Part shown: in pieces, positions 16,468 to 25,262 of the stretch
Layout of the letters: each line of letters starts with the position of its first letter
How positions within the stretch are numbered: the first letter of the stretch is position 1
Source of the DNA: Paenibacillus tundrae
GTDB lineage: Bacteria > Bacillota > Bacilli > Paenibacillales > Paenibacillaceae
Reading direction: 5' to 3'
NCBI RefSeq assembly: GCF_036884255.1
Contig: NZ_CP145605.1
Location: 6,013,001-6,077,000 of the forward strand
DNA length: 64,000 bases
The notes under the pieces: model-generated
What the model was told of the DNA's origin: nothing
Database searches by the model: none
What the model saw: only the letters and a program-made list of their open reading frames with translations
Made by a program: the position numbers and the translations under genes

Positions 16468-18138
16468 CTAGAACCGCCCTGATTTAAATATCGAATAGAG
16501 CAGAAACGCCACCATCAGAATAGCCACGAGAAATCCAATCTCAATCACGGGAATGTCCCATAGCATCGTTGCTTGATGACTGATCGATGAACCGATAATA
16601 AGTCCAACCATAATGATACAGAAGGCAAGGAGTACGATACTGAATGATAGACGGTTACTGATCTGATCCAACCTTCGCAGCAGCGTCTCCAGTTCAGGCA
16701 CACTGACTTCCAATCGCAGCTTTCCTTTGCTGATAATAGAAGATAACTGTCGTAGCTGGCCTGGCAATCCAATTACACTCTCTGCCATATCGGCCGCACT
16801 GCGGAACAGTTTATTTTTGATCCTGCCTGGGCTGAATCGTTCCTTAATCAATTTACGTCCAAAGGGCTCAGCCATATCGACAATACTAAGGTTAGGATCG
16901 AGATGCTCGATCACACCTTCCATCGTCAGTAGCGACTTCCCTAACAGCAGTATATCCGCAGGCATCACCACACGGTGCCGCTGAGCCACACCAAACAGGT
17001 CATTGAGTGCCTCGCCTACACTGATCTTAGAGAATGGAATATCGTAATATTTTGTTCTGAGCTTGTCCAGATCGACATGTAGCCCCCGCAGATCCATATC
17101 ATCAGGCATCATGCCCAGCTTCTCAATGGAACGAACCATACTGTCCGTATCTTTGCGCATTAGTCCAATAATAAGTGTAGCTAGCTGTTGCTTCATCTCG
17201 TCACTCAGCGTTCCTACCATACCAAAGTCAATAAAGGCTAATCTACCATCCTTGAGCACCATCAGGTTACCTGGATGTGGGTCGGCATGGAAGAAGCCGT
17301 GAATGAAAATTTGATTCAATAACGAATCTACCAGCCGCTGTGCAATATCGTTCAGGTCATGTCCTTTTTTAACTAATTGTTCACGGTCATTCAGCTTGAT
17401 TCCTTCGATATACTCCATCGTCAGCACACGGGAGGACGTCTGATCCCAGTAAATCGTCGGAATCTTCACCTTCTCGTCCGGTTGATATTGCTGTGCAATC
17501 TTCTCGGTATTTCTCGCCTCGATGGTATAATCTAGCTCGGCCATAAGAGCCTGTGCATACTCCTCAACCATTTGCGGAATCTGATACTGCTTGACCCAAT
17601 CCCAGCGTTTCTCTGCCATCGCGGTCAATTCGCGTAAAATATCCAAATCTCGCTGCACAATTCGAGAGATGCCAGGTCGCTGAATTTTGATTGCAACCGC
17701 CTCACCGCTCTGAAGTTTACCCAAATGCACCTGACCAATACTGGCCGCAGCTACAGGGGTATCCTCGAACCGGGAGAAGATCTCTTCCAGCGGTATATCC
17801 AATTCCTGTTCCAAAATACCCCTGGCCGTCTCCGAAGAAAATGGCGGAACCTGATCCTGCAGTTTCACCAGTTCACGAATGACCGACTCAGGCAATAAAT
17901 CTGCCCGTGTGCTCGCCAATTGCCCCAGCTTAACGAAAGCCGGCCCCAGCTCCTGCAGCACTAGCCGTATACGCTCACTCAGTGTTTTGGTCGTGTGGGC
18001 TTCACGCGACATCCATCGGCGGGGTAAGGCGAGAATTTGGAACAATCCCAATTCCTCGACCATATAACCGAAGCCATGACGCACCAGCGCCATGGCAATT
18101 TCCCGGTATCTGCCGACATGTTTAATTCGTACAGCCAT
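16468..18138 (-). CDS. AarF/UbiB-family (ABC1) atypical protein kinase-like protein
   Basis: 556 residues. Typical features are the N-terminal KxGQ motif (FVKLGQLASTRADLLP), the AVAIKIQRPGI Lys of the kinase-like fold, a catalytic loop FHADPHPGNLMVLKDG and the metal-binding IDFGMVG. Two transmembrane helices lie at the C-terminus (about 500-550). The family has ATPase activity and supports isoprenoid quinone or lipid metabolism at the membrane; this organism would use menaquinone, so the exact role is open. The start ATG directly follows the stop of the phasin-like gene (TAGATG), so the two are translationally coupled. Confidence 0.88.
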   Translation of the reverse strand: MAVRIKHVGRYREIAMALVRHGFGYMVEELGLFQILALPRRWMSREAHTTKTLSERIRLVLQELGPAFVKLGQLASTRADLLPESVIRELVKLQDQVPPFSSETARGILEQELDIPLEEIFSRFEDTPVAAASIGQVHLGKLQSGEAVAIKIQRPGISRIVQRDLDILRELTAMAEKRWDWVKQYQIPQMVEEYAQALMAELDYTIEARNTEKIAQQYQPDEKVKIPTIYWDQTSSRVLTMEYIEGIKLNDREQLVKKGHDLNDIAQRLVDSLLNQIFIHGFFHADPHPGNLMVLKDGRLAFIDFGMVGTLSDEMKQQLATLIIGLMRKDTDSMVRSIEKLGMMPDDMDLRGLHVDLDKLRTKYYDIPFSKISVGEALNDLFGVAQRHRVVMPADILLLGKSLLTMEGVIEHLDPNLSIVDMAEPFGRKLIKERFSPGRIKNKLFRSAADMAESVIGLPGQLRQLSSIISKGKLRLEVSVPELETLLRRLDQISNRLSFSIVLLAFCIIMVGLIIGSSISHQATMLWDIPVIEIGFLVAILMVAFLLYSIFKSGRF

Positions 18139-18516
18139 CTACTCGATCTCGTTTCCTTTGAGAGGAGGGACTTCAAGTGGAGCAGGGGAGCTATCCGTTT
18201 GAAGCTGTGGTGTCTGGTTCAGTTCTGCAAGTTTCTTCTCAAGGAGCGCTACACGTTGCTCTAGACTTGTTACTTCATCTTTTGAAGGTACGCCCACTTC
18301 CTGCAGCACACGTTTAACCTGTTCGTGAATCACTCTCTTCAACTGGCCTTGCTCCTCGTCGCCTCGTTCCATCAGACGCTCAACCAGAGCTTTGGATTCA
18401 CCCGGCGCGAGTTCACCGCGTTTTACTAGATCATCCACTGTTTTTTCAATCTTTTCCTTGCTTACGACGGTAAGACCTAGCCCTAATGAAATCGCCTTTT
18501 TGAACAAATCGCTCAT
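18139..18516 (-). CDS. Phasin-related (PhaF/PhaI-like) small coiled-coil protein
   Basis: 125 residues. The N-terminus (SDLFKKAISLGLGLTVVSKEKIEKTVDDLVKRGELAPGESKALVERLMERG) matches the polyhydroxyalkanoate synthesis regulator/phasin-like family. The rest is an amphipathic helix and a coiled coil (EVTSLEQRVALLEKKLAEL) with a Pro-rich end. The start at 18516 is preferred: GAGGGGG lies 9 bases before it, whereas the in-frame ATG three codons upstream abuts that site. These genes are often paired with UbiB-like genes, as here. No PHA synthase gene is present, so a granule role is not supported locally. Confidence 0.75.
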   Translation of the reverse strand: MSDLFKKAISLGLGLTVVSKEKIEKTVDDLVKRGELAPGESKALVERLMERGDEEQGQLKRVIHEQVKRVLQEVGVPSKDEVTSLEQRVALLEKKLAELNQTPQLQTDSSPAPLEVPPLKGNEIE

Positions 18517-18615
18517 TCCTGTCATCCCCCTCTTTCATTAATGCATATATTATACCCCTATTAGAGGTCGTTCAAAAAGTTCGTACACTTAAGTAACACA
18601 ACATACACCGATATG

Positions 18616-19254
18616 TTACACGTAACGTGCAGCCCATTTGCCTGCTTGGAAGATCAACTTCCGATACGTCTCATGGGCAAACGTTGGCACATGATGTCCT
18701 GGCATCAAGTACACAATCCGTCCCAAACCATATCTATGCGCCCAAGCCGCTGGTTTCGGCCCTTCTTCCGATTGATACTCAAGCAATACTTTTGTTTCGG
18801 AGAAAGAACCAAACTCAAACTGATAAGGCTCTTCTTCCAGCGCAAATCCGGTAATGCCTTCTGTCACAGGATGTGATTCCGCAGTGACCGTGAATTCCAG
18901 CGGAGCATACGGTGGATGCTGCAAAAATTTGGCACCAATCATCTGCTTGAGTTCGTATCTGTTTTGGAGCGAGATTCCGTTATGCAAAATAACCAAACCT
19001 CCGCCATTGCTTACATAGGACAGTAATCCTGCTGTCTGCTGCGGAGAGACTTTTCCCTTCCAATCGTCCATATATGAAATACACACATCAAACCCTGTGA
19101 TATTTTCTTGTAGTAACATATTGCGGTTCTCACTGCATTGCACAGTCATAATATCATGAAAAATCCGGCTGATCTCAGCATCCACACCCTGAAGCGGGTG
19201 CCAATCGGGATGTGTGTAATCGCCGAGCAATAATGCCTTTTTACGATGATCCAT
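18616..19254 (-). CDS. ThuA-like glutamine-amidotransferase-fold protein
   Basis: 212 residues matching the ThuA domain: an N-terminal ALLLGDYTHPDWHP strand-loop, SNGGGLVILHNGI at the position of the class I amidotransferase nucleophile elbow (without the catalytic Cys), SHPVTEGITGFALEEEPYQF, and a C-terminal GLGRIVYLMPGHH. Family members act in sugar metabolism (trehalose utilisation, 3-keto sugar pathways) but the biochemical activity is poorly defined. It stands alone, 419 bp from cbiA on the same strand, with no sugar genes beside it. Confidence 0.8.
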   Translation of the reverse strand: MDHRKKALLLGDYTHPDWHPLQGVDAEISRIFHDIMTVQCSENRNMLLQENITGFDVCISYMDDWKGKVSPQQTAGLLSYVSNGGGLVILHNGISLQNRYELKQMIGAKFLQHPPYAPLEFTVTAESHPVTEGITGFALEEEPYQFEFGSFSETKVLLEYQSEEGPKPAAWAHRYGLGRIVYLMPGHHVPTFAHETYRKLIFQAGKWAARYV

Positions 19255-19673
19255 TACATGTAATCCCCTTTCTAATTCCTATAATAAAGTGACCGAAAAA
19301 GCATGTCCCCCTTGCAATCCAAATAAGCAGGTTAATCCTCTTCAAAACCTCACGACGGTAAGCCCAGTATACCTAATCTACGAGATGCTATGCCTATAGT
19401 TCAGATTCGCGGACATGTTCACTACTACTTCTTAGTATAGCCGCATTATTCATAAGCATATCCCGAAATTCCGTTACCCTTTAGAGAGTTTGTCCCAAGA
19501 GAGCCACAGGTGCACTCATCAATTGTCTATATGTCATCACTGACCAGTCCAGCATCCACAGATGCTCTGGGCAGTATTTAAGTGATTCCACATATGCAGG
19601 CAAAAACCTTTAATTCTGATGATCAGCAACCAACTTCACGACCAAAGTCTCAGATAATTGAACAAGGATAGAG
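19255..19673. other. 419-bp gap without recognised features
   Basis: Contains only short imperfect repeats. No convincing open frame, RNA gene or terminator was seen between the end of cbiA and the ThuA-like gene, although the cobalamin operon must end here or run on. Confidence 0.5.
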
Positions 19674-21239
19674 TCACTCTACATCCTTCTGCTTACTTTG
19701 TCGATACATGCGACCATGCTCTACCCATCTGTTAGCAACTGCGGGGTTAGAACCAAGATGCACATGGGTGTACCCAGCTAGAATATGACCTGAATTGTAT
19801 CCCTCTGGCTTCAACCCTCGCATCCCTTTAGTTTCATAGGCATATGGAATCGTATCTGAATCGTGATAGGTCATCGTAGAATAATGGAATTCATGACCTC
19901 GCAGTGTATCTCCCTTTTCCAGCAAAAATGAATCCTGAACAGCACTTGCCTCACGATATCCAAGGGCTGCGCGCTTAGTTTGCATCTGCACATGTGCAGG
20001 AACAATACCCGCCATGTTAAACGTTACCCCTTGGCGATCCGTTAACGTTTCGGCAAGCACCATATAACCTCCGCACTCGGCAAACACAGGCATATGCTGA
20101 CGCGCAGCCTGACGCAGCCCTTCTAGAAACAGCTTATTCGTGGCAATAGCTTCAGCAAATTCCTCTGGAAAACCACCGCCCAGATAGATGCTATCTGCAT
20201 CCGCTGGAATACCTTCACCCGCGATTGGACTGAAATAAGTAAGCTTCGCGCCAGCTTCCTCAAGCAACTCCAGGTTATCCGGATAATAAAAGTTAAACGC
20301 CGCATCCCGTGCAATTGCGATGACAGGACGCGCTTGATGAGCTTGATCGTCTTGGTGCTCCCTATGTTCTTGGTGTTCTTGGTGTTCTTGGTGTTCTTGG
20401 TGTCCTCGATGATCTTGATGCTCCTGTTCAACCTCTTTATTTTGTTGATTTTGTTGCTGTTGTTCAGGAACCTGCAGCTGTTCAAGTTCAGATATGTTAT
20501 CGTTGGATTCTAGCGGAGGTGCTGCGCCAGCTATCTTCAGAAGTAAGTCCAGATCCGTACCCTCACTCAATACATCGGCCACTCGTTGGAATAACGGGTC
20601 AAGTTCACCCCGCTCGATTGCAGGAACCAGACCAAGATGACGCTCCGGAATCGACATGTCATCCTCTCGTTTCAGCCAGCCTACCACAGGGATGTCGCAC
20701 ATTTGCTCAATCGCCTTCTTCACAATCTGGTAGTGTCCTGCACTCCCACAGCGGTTAACAATGACTCCTGCAATATTCAGCTCAGGCTCCAACTGTTGAA
20801 ACCCAAGCACAATCGCTGCCGCACTGCGTGCCATACTCCGAACATCCACAACCAGGATCACTGGTGTCTGTGTGACCATCGCAATCTCGGCAGTCGAGCC
20901 GGTATTGCTGAGGGGGTCTTTGCCATCGTACAATCCCATGACTCCTTCAATGATCGAAATATCCTGCCCATCCGCTGCGTGCACAAATGTATGACGTACA
21001 TACTCCGGTGAGGTCATCCATGCATCCAGATTGCGAGATGCCCTGCCGGTCACCGCCGTATGATAGGTGGGATCGATGTAGTCTGGGCCGCACTTGAAGC
21101 CCTGTACACGTAGTCCCCGCTCAGCGAGAGCTTTCATTAAACCTAGCGTTACCGTTGTTTTGCCTGCACCACTTCCTGTCCCCGCAATAATTAGCCGAGG
21201 TCTGACATGTGTAGCATGTTGTTTATCACTTGTCATCAT
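19674..21239 (-). CDS. cbiA: Cobyrinate a,c-diamide synthase with His/Gln/Glu-rich insert
   Basis: 521 residues; the usual length is about 450-460. The N-terminal ATP-binding half has the P-loop-like IAGTGSGAGKTTVTLGLM (about 17-34) and FKCGPDYIDP. The C-terminal half has the class I amidotransferase nucleophile in VFAECGGYMVL. The enzyme amidates the a and c side chains of cobyrinate using glutamine and ATP. Between the halves (about 255-305) lies a low-complexity insert of Gln, His, Glu and Asp built from HQE/HQD-like triplet repeats (tandem TTGGTGTTC on the plus strand, 20333-20470). It is the last pathway gene of the operon and starts at ATGATG with AAGGTAGGG upstream. Confidence 0.93.
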   Translation of the reverse strand: MMTSDKQHATHVRPRLIIAGTGSGAGKTTVTLGLMKALAERGLRVQGFKCGPDYIDPTYHTAVTGRASRNLDAWMTSPEYVRHTFVHAADGQDISIIEGVMGLYDGKDPLSNTGSTAEIAMVTQTPVILVVDVRSMARSAAAIVLGFQQLEPELNIAGVIVNRCGSAGHYQIVKKAIEQMCDIPVVGWLKREDDMSIPERHLGLVPAIERGELDPLFQRVADVLSEGTDLDLLLKIAGAAPPLESNDNISELEQLQVPEQQQQNQQNKEVEQEHQDHRGHQEHQEHQEHQEHREHQDDQAHQARPVIAIARDAAFNFYYPDNLELLEEAGAKLTYFSPIAGEGIPADADSIYLGGGFPEEFAEAIATNKLFLEGLRQAARQHMPVFAECGGYMVLAETLTDRQGVTFNMAGIVPAHVQMQTKRAALGYREASAVQDSFLLEKGDTLRGHEFHYSTMTYHDSDTIPYAYETKGMRGLKPEGYNSGHILAGYTHVHLGSNPAVANRWVEHGRMYRQSKQKDVE

Positions 21240-21290
21240 ATGAATTCCCTACCTTATCTGCATATTTCGTGCACAAAGACTGATATAACA

Positions 21291-21317
21291 AAACCGCACC
21301 GAATACCGATGCGGTTA
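21291..21317 (-). terminator. Hairpin between cbiG and cbiA
   Basis: On the minus strand AACCGCATCGG...GGTGCGGTT followed by TTG. The T-run is short, so it may be an attenuating or mRNA-stabilising hairpin rather than a full terminator. The cbiA gene downstream probably still depends on read-through. Confidence 0.5.
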
Positions 21318-21333
21318 TCTATATAACTTTAGT

Positions 21334-22425
21334 TCAAGGGTTAAATGGGATGCGTGCGATAGAAATCGTCAGATTCCCGCTTTTCTTCTTCTCCAGCAAC
21401 CAATGGTCTGCCCCAGAGGAGAGCAGTGCCGCTGGCTCACTGACGCCATAAGCACCCGTATATTTGAATACCGTCTCAGACGGATTCGGTAGGGTAACCG
21501 TGTTCAGTTCAGCAGGGGCATAGGTAACCAGCTCCCAGCCATACTTTTGGCAAAGCGCGAGCAAGCCTTCCTCATCCTTTTTCAAATCGATGGTGGCTAC
21601 GTTACGCACACTCTTCACGGAAAGAGACTGTTCTGCAAGCGTCGCAAGAACCTCCTGCTCCAATTCCTCCAAGGATGTTCCCCGGTTGCAGCCCATGCCT
21701 AACACTAGACTTTTGGGACGATACAACACACCATTGCTCATGAATCGCTGTTTTTCATCATCGGTAAGCAATCGATCACTAATCACGAGTGCCGCATTGA
21801 AGGCAAACTCCTCTGTCTCTGCCATGCTACCAAAAACGCGAATATGATCAGGGACTGGCTTATCGTATTTCCACCAATTCCGCTCTCCCGTCTCCTGAAT
21901 CAGTGCAATTGGCTCCTCATTCACAACCGCTGCACTCACGGGCGTAGCCTTATCGAAGCTGTCTACGATCCAGCCAAGCTCACGTCCAAACAGATCCACC
22001 GGGATTGTCCCCTGCACATCCGAAGCCGTCGTAATCACCGGGCGTGCGCCAAGAACCTCTGCCACCTGGCGGGTCAGCTCATTGGCACCGCCTAAATGAC
22101 CGGACAGCACGCTGATAACATGTTCTCCGCGATCATCAATGACCAGAACAGCCGGATCAACTTTTTTGTCCACTAATATCGGCGCAATCATGCGTACTAC
22201 AGCACCTAGAGATATGAATAAAATAATGCCATTATAGCGTTTGAACAAGTCCGGTAGAATCAGCTTCACGGAGCCCTCGAACATGTTGTAGCCAAGCTGC
22301 TGCTCATCTCCACGGGCGAACTTCGTCATATAATAAACATCCGTTCCCGGGAATTGTCCAGCCATGTTGCGTACCATCTCAACCCCATGCTTGGTGATGG
22401 CTACCGCTGCATATGGATTACTCAC
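21334..22425 (-). CDS. cbiG: Cobalt-precorrin-5A hydrolase
   Basis: 363 residues with both CbiG halves. The N-terminal part has FISLGAVVRMIAPILVDKKVDPAVLVIDDRGEHVISVLSGHLGGANELT, the central and C-terminal parts have VLGMGCNRGTS and the CobE-like end YTGAYGVSEPAALLSSG. The enzyme opens the delta-lactone of cobalt-precorrin-5A, releasing acetaldehyde, a step specific to the anaerobic pathway. The start is a GTG at 22425 with AAAGGAG 9 bases upstream; it overlaps the end of cbiF by 8 bp. Confidence 0.93.
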   Translation of the reverse strand: MSNPYAAVAITKHGVEMVRNMAGQFPGTDVYYMTKFARGDEQQLGYNMFEGSVKLILPDLFKRYNGIILFISLGAVVRMIAPILVDKKVDPAVLVIDDRGEHVISVLSGHLGGANELTRQVAEVLGARPVITTASDVQGTIPVDLFGRELGWIVDSFDKATPVSAAVVNEEPIALIQETGERNWWKYDKPVPDHIRVFGSMAETEEFAFNAALVISDRLLTDDEKQRFMSNGVLYRPKSLVLGMGCNRGTSLEELEQEVLATLAEQSLSVKSVRNVATIDLKKDEEGLLALCQKYGWELVTYAPAELNTVTLPNPSETVFKYTGAYGVSEPAALLSSGADHWLLEKKKSGNLTISIARIPFNP

Positions 22426-23215
22426 CGGACTTCACTCCTTTGCGGTACCCATGGGTGAAGGATTTGTCATACAGCTTGGAGCGGTGCGCATCCCGATTCA
22501 CAAGGTCTGGGTCAAGCGCCCAGCCAGCAAGAATCATCGCATGCATTGTAATGCCAGCGGCGCGCAGGTCAGCGGCAAGATTAGCCAGCGTTGTACGCAC
22601 AATTTTCTGATCTGGCCACGTAGCACGTTGCACCACCGCAACCGGTGTATCCTCACTCCAGCCTGCGGCGAGAAATTCAACGACGACTTTCTTCGCAAGT
22701 GTTGCACTCAGGAACAGCGCAACGGTACAGTGATGTGATGCGAGGTCACGCAGCTTCTCCCGTTCCGGTACAGGCGTACGTCCTTCTGCACGGGTCAGAA
22801 TAACAGTCTGAGTCAGCTCAGGCACAGTCAGTTCTGCCCCTAATGCCGCTGCTGAAGCAAAGACCGAGCTAACGCCAGGAATAATCTCATAGTCCACACC
22901 TTGCTGCTTGAGCAACACCATCTGCTCTAAAATTGCCCCGTACATTGCTGGGTCTCCTGTATGTACGCGAGCTACGCTACGCCCATTGCGCGTTGCCTCC
23001 GTCATTAGCTCAACTTGACGCTCTAGATCCATGCCTGAGCTTTGCAACACTTCCGCTTCCGGCTTCGCCGTAGCAATAAGCTCATCATTCACGAGTGAAT
23101 CGGTATAGAGCACCAGATCGGCACTTCGCAAAATATTCGAGCCTTTGACAGTAATCAGCTCCGGGTCTCCTGGGCCTGCACCTACGATATATACTTTCGG
23201 TTCCAATGTTTTCAT
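22418..23215 (-). CDS. cbiF: Cobalt-precorrin-4 C11-methyltransferase
   Basis: 265 residues, tetrapyrrole methylase fold. It starts with VYIVGAGPGDPELITVKG (GAGPGDP is the SAM/substrate loop), then YTDSLV, RVHTGDPAMYGAILEQM and PGVSSVFASAAALGAELTVPE, which together fit CbiF/CobM. It methylates C11 using SAM. The ATG overlaps the cbiL stop (ATGA), so translation is coupled. The C-terminal ~20 residues are basic and extend past the usual end. Confidence 0.92.
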   Translation of the reverse strand: MKTLEPKVYIVGAGPGDPELITVKGSNILRSADLVLYTDSLVNDELIATAKPEAEVLQSSGMDLERQVELMTEATRNGRSVARVHTGDPAMYGAILEQMVLLKQQGVDYEIIPGVSSVFASAAALGAELTVPELTQTVILTRAEGRTPVPEREKLRDLASHHCTVALFLSATLAKKVVVEFLAAGWSEDTPVAVVQRATWPDQKIVRTTLANLAADLRAAGITMHAMILAGWALDPDLVNRDAHRSKLYDKSFTHGYRKGVKSGE

Positions 23216-23928
23216 TTGCTCACCACCATCAGGCTCAGATATTCCAGCTCCTGTCCCTTCAGTTCACGGGCATCACGCCAGATCAGTTCATATGGAGAAG
23301 TGACTTTGGTAACGACCGAGGCTTTGCCGCCGAGACCCATCTCCTCCAGCAGTTCCAGCATGAGGTCAAGCACCTTCGCCACTTTGATAAATACAATCGT
23401 ATCGTGATGCTCAATCGCTTGTCGCATAGCCTCTTTATCTGCTGTGGCTGGGATGATGCCCACCTGCTCGTCACCATCCGCCAGATGGATATCCAGCGCT
23501 GCCGCTGCTCCTAGTACAGATGAGATACCCGGAATAGAAGAGATTGGCACTTCAGGGTGCAACTCACGCATCAGACGTGCCAAGTGAATAAATGTGCTGT
23601 ATAGATTCGGGTCTCCTTCGGTCACAAAAGCAACGTCTTTCCCTTCCTTCAACGCACCCCAACATGCCTCAACGGTTTTACCCCATTCACGTTCTAGTAC
23701 GACAGGGTCTTTCGTCATCGGGAAGATCAGACCGAGCATTTCCTTCTCTTCTGGATTCACGTACAACTCCACGATCTCATGGGCGTAGGATTTACCACCC
23801 TTGCGTTTCTTCGGATAAGCGACTACAGGGCATTCCCTGATCATGCGGTATGCTTTGACGGTAATCAGCTCCGGGTCACCTGGCCCCACACCCACGCCAT
23901 ATAGTGTGCCTACTGCTCCCATGCTCAT
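23212..23928 (-). CDS. cbiL: Cobalt-precorrin-2 C20-methyltransferase
   Basis: 238 residues, tetrapyrrole methylase family: YGVGVGPGDPELITVKAYRMI, VAYPKKRKGGKSYAHEIV (a CbiL/CobI-specific stretch), FVTEGDPNLYSTFIHL, IPGISSVLGAAAALDIHLADGDE. It adds a methyl group at C20 of cobalt-precorrin-2. I start at the ATG at 23928 because AAGGGGG lies 9 bases before it; the frame is open to 23964 and would overlap cbiET. Confidence 0.92.
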   Translation of the reverse strand: MSMGAVGTLYGVGVGPGDPELITVKAYRMIRECPVVAYPKKRKGGKSYAHEIVELYVNPEEKEMLGLIFPMTKDPVVLEREWGKTVEACWGALKEGKDVAFVTEGDPNLYSTFIHLARLMRELHPEVPISSIPGISSVLGAAAALDIHLADGDEQVGIIPATADKEAMRQAIEHHDTIVFIKVAKVLDLMLELLEEMGLGGKASVVTKVTSPYELIWRDARELKGQELEYLSLMVVSK

Positions 23929-23960
23929 GTTGTTATCCCCCTTGTTCTGTCCTTCAACGA

Positions 23961-25262
23961 TCATTCTGCCGCTCCTGCTGCTGTTCCCGCCGTTTTTGCT
24001 TCTATAGCCTCTGTAACAACATACTGTCCTGTAATCACATAAATCGGGTTCAGTCCGTCAAAACGAGTCATGTTCAAAATCGGCTTGCTGCGCGCCGTCT
24101 GAAGCAACGTCACCGATGCGTCCATGCCTGCTTCGCGCATCGCCTTCATGCTGTCATGCAGCGTCTCAATCGTCGCTGCATTCACCACGATGCGTCCCTC
24201 CGGGCGCAGCCGGGACGCACATAGGGCGATCAGCTGCGCCAGTTCTCCGCCGCTGCCGCCGATGAACACCGCATCCGGATTCGGTAGTTCGTCCAGCCCT
24301 GCTGGTGCTTTGGCATGAAGGACAGTAAAGTCCGTCCGGAATTTCACCCGATTGGCCTCGATGTTGACGAGGTCACCTTCATTTTTTTCAATGGCGAAGA
24401 CCTGCCCCTTCGGCGCGAGCCGTGTACACTCTACAGCCACCGACCCTGAGCCTGCGCCGATATCCCAGACAATGCTATCCTCTGCGAGCTGCAGCTCGGA
24501 TAAGCTGAACACACGCACTTCGCGTTTCGTGATTAGTCCTTTCTCCGGCTTGCGCTGGTGGAACTCTTCATCCGCGAAGCCAAATCCTTTGCGTGGTGCG
24601 GGTGCATCCTTGCGGCGCAGCAATATAACTACATTTAGTGGGCTGCATTCGGCTACCGCTAGCTCGTCCAATGTATAATGACGGGCACGTTCATCTGCCG
24701 CGCCCAGATTCTCAGCCACGTAGGCGTCATATTCGGTCATGCCGAATTGTTGCAGATAAGCTGCAATGACCGCCGGGCTGTTCTGCTCGTCGGTGAGCAG
24801 CGCAACTTTGGCTTTGCCATCGATGCGCTGTGCGAGTCCCTTGAGCGGGCGTCCGTGCACACTTTCAAGCACGGTGTCCTGCCAGCTCTCGCCGAGCTGG
24901 GCAAATGCGAGCTGCAGCGAGCTCAGATGAGGTCGGATCTGCAATTGATCCGAGCCAAGCTTACGCGCCAGATACCCGGCAATGCCGTAGAACAGCGGGT
25001 CTCCTGAAGCCAGCACAACAACATGGTGTGTGGCGTGAAGCGCTTTTATTTTCACAACAAGATCACTTAAACCGCTCTTAATTACAAGCTTCTCGCCTGC
25101 AAATGCAGGGAAATGTTGCAGTAGACGTTCACCGCCAACAAGTACGTTAGCTGCTTGGATCATGTCTAAACATTCGGATGTCAGCCCCGCTGCTCCGTCT
25201 TCGCCTATCCCAATGATGTGGATTTTACGATCCTTTACTCCAGTTGTTGTCGTCAAGTTCAC
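23961..25262 (-). CDS. cbiET: Bifunctional cobalt-precorrin-6B/7 methyltransferase-decarboxylase CbiET
   Basis: 433 residues. The N-terminal half (about 10-210) is a CbiE tetrapyrrole methylase (IHIIGIGEDGAAGLTSEC, VVLASGDPLFYGIAGYLA). The C-terminal half (about 235-425) is a CbiT Rossmann methyltransferase (GLITKREVRVFSL, VWDIGAGSGSVAVECTRLAP, VFIGGSGGEL). Together they methylate C5 and C15 and decarboxylate the C12 acetate. The likely start is the GTG at 25262, with GGGAGGG 9 bases upstream; a TTG at 25280 would place that site inside the gene. It overlaps the end of cbiD by 38 bp. Confidence 0.92.
   Translation of the reverse strand: MNLTTTTGVKDRKIHIIGIGEDGAAGLTSECLDMIQAANVLVGGERLLQHFPAFAGEKLVIKSGLSDLVVKIKALHATHHVVVLASGDPLFYGIAGYLARKLGSDQLQIRPHLSSLQLAFAQLGESWQDTVLESVHGRPLKGLAQRIDGKAKVALLTDEQNSPAVIAAYLQQFGMTEYDAYVAENLGAADERARHYTLDELAVAECSPLNVVILLRRKDAPAPRKGFGFADEEFHQRKPEKGLITKREVRVFSLSELQLAEDSIVWDIGAGSGSVAVECTRLAPKGQVFAIEKNEGDLVNIEANRVKFRTDFTVLHAKAPAGLDELPNPDAVFIGGSGGELAQLIALCASRLRPEGRIVVNAATIETLHDSMKAMREAGMDASVTLLQTARSKPILNMTRFDGLNPIYVITGQYVVTEAIEAKTAGTAAGAAE

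Noticed and set aside
20330-20470. Regular 9-base repeats near 20.4 kb taken as a CRISPR array
   Set aside because: No unique spacers, repeat too short, and it lies in-frame inside cbiA.
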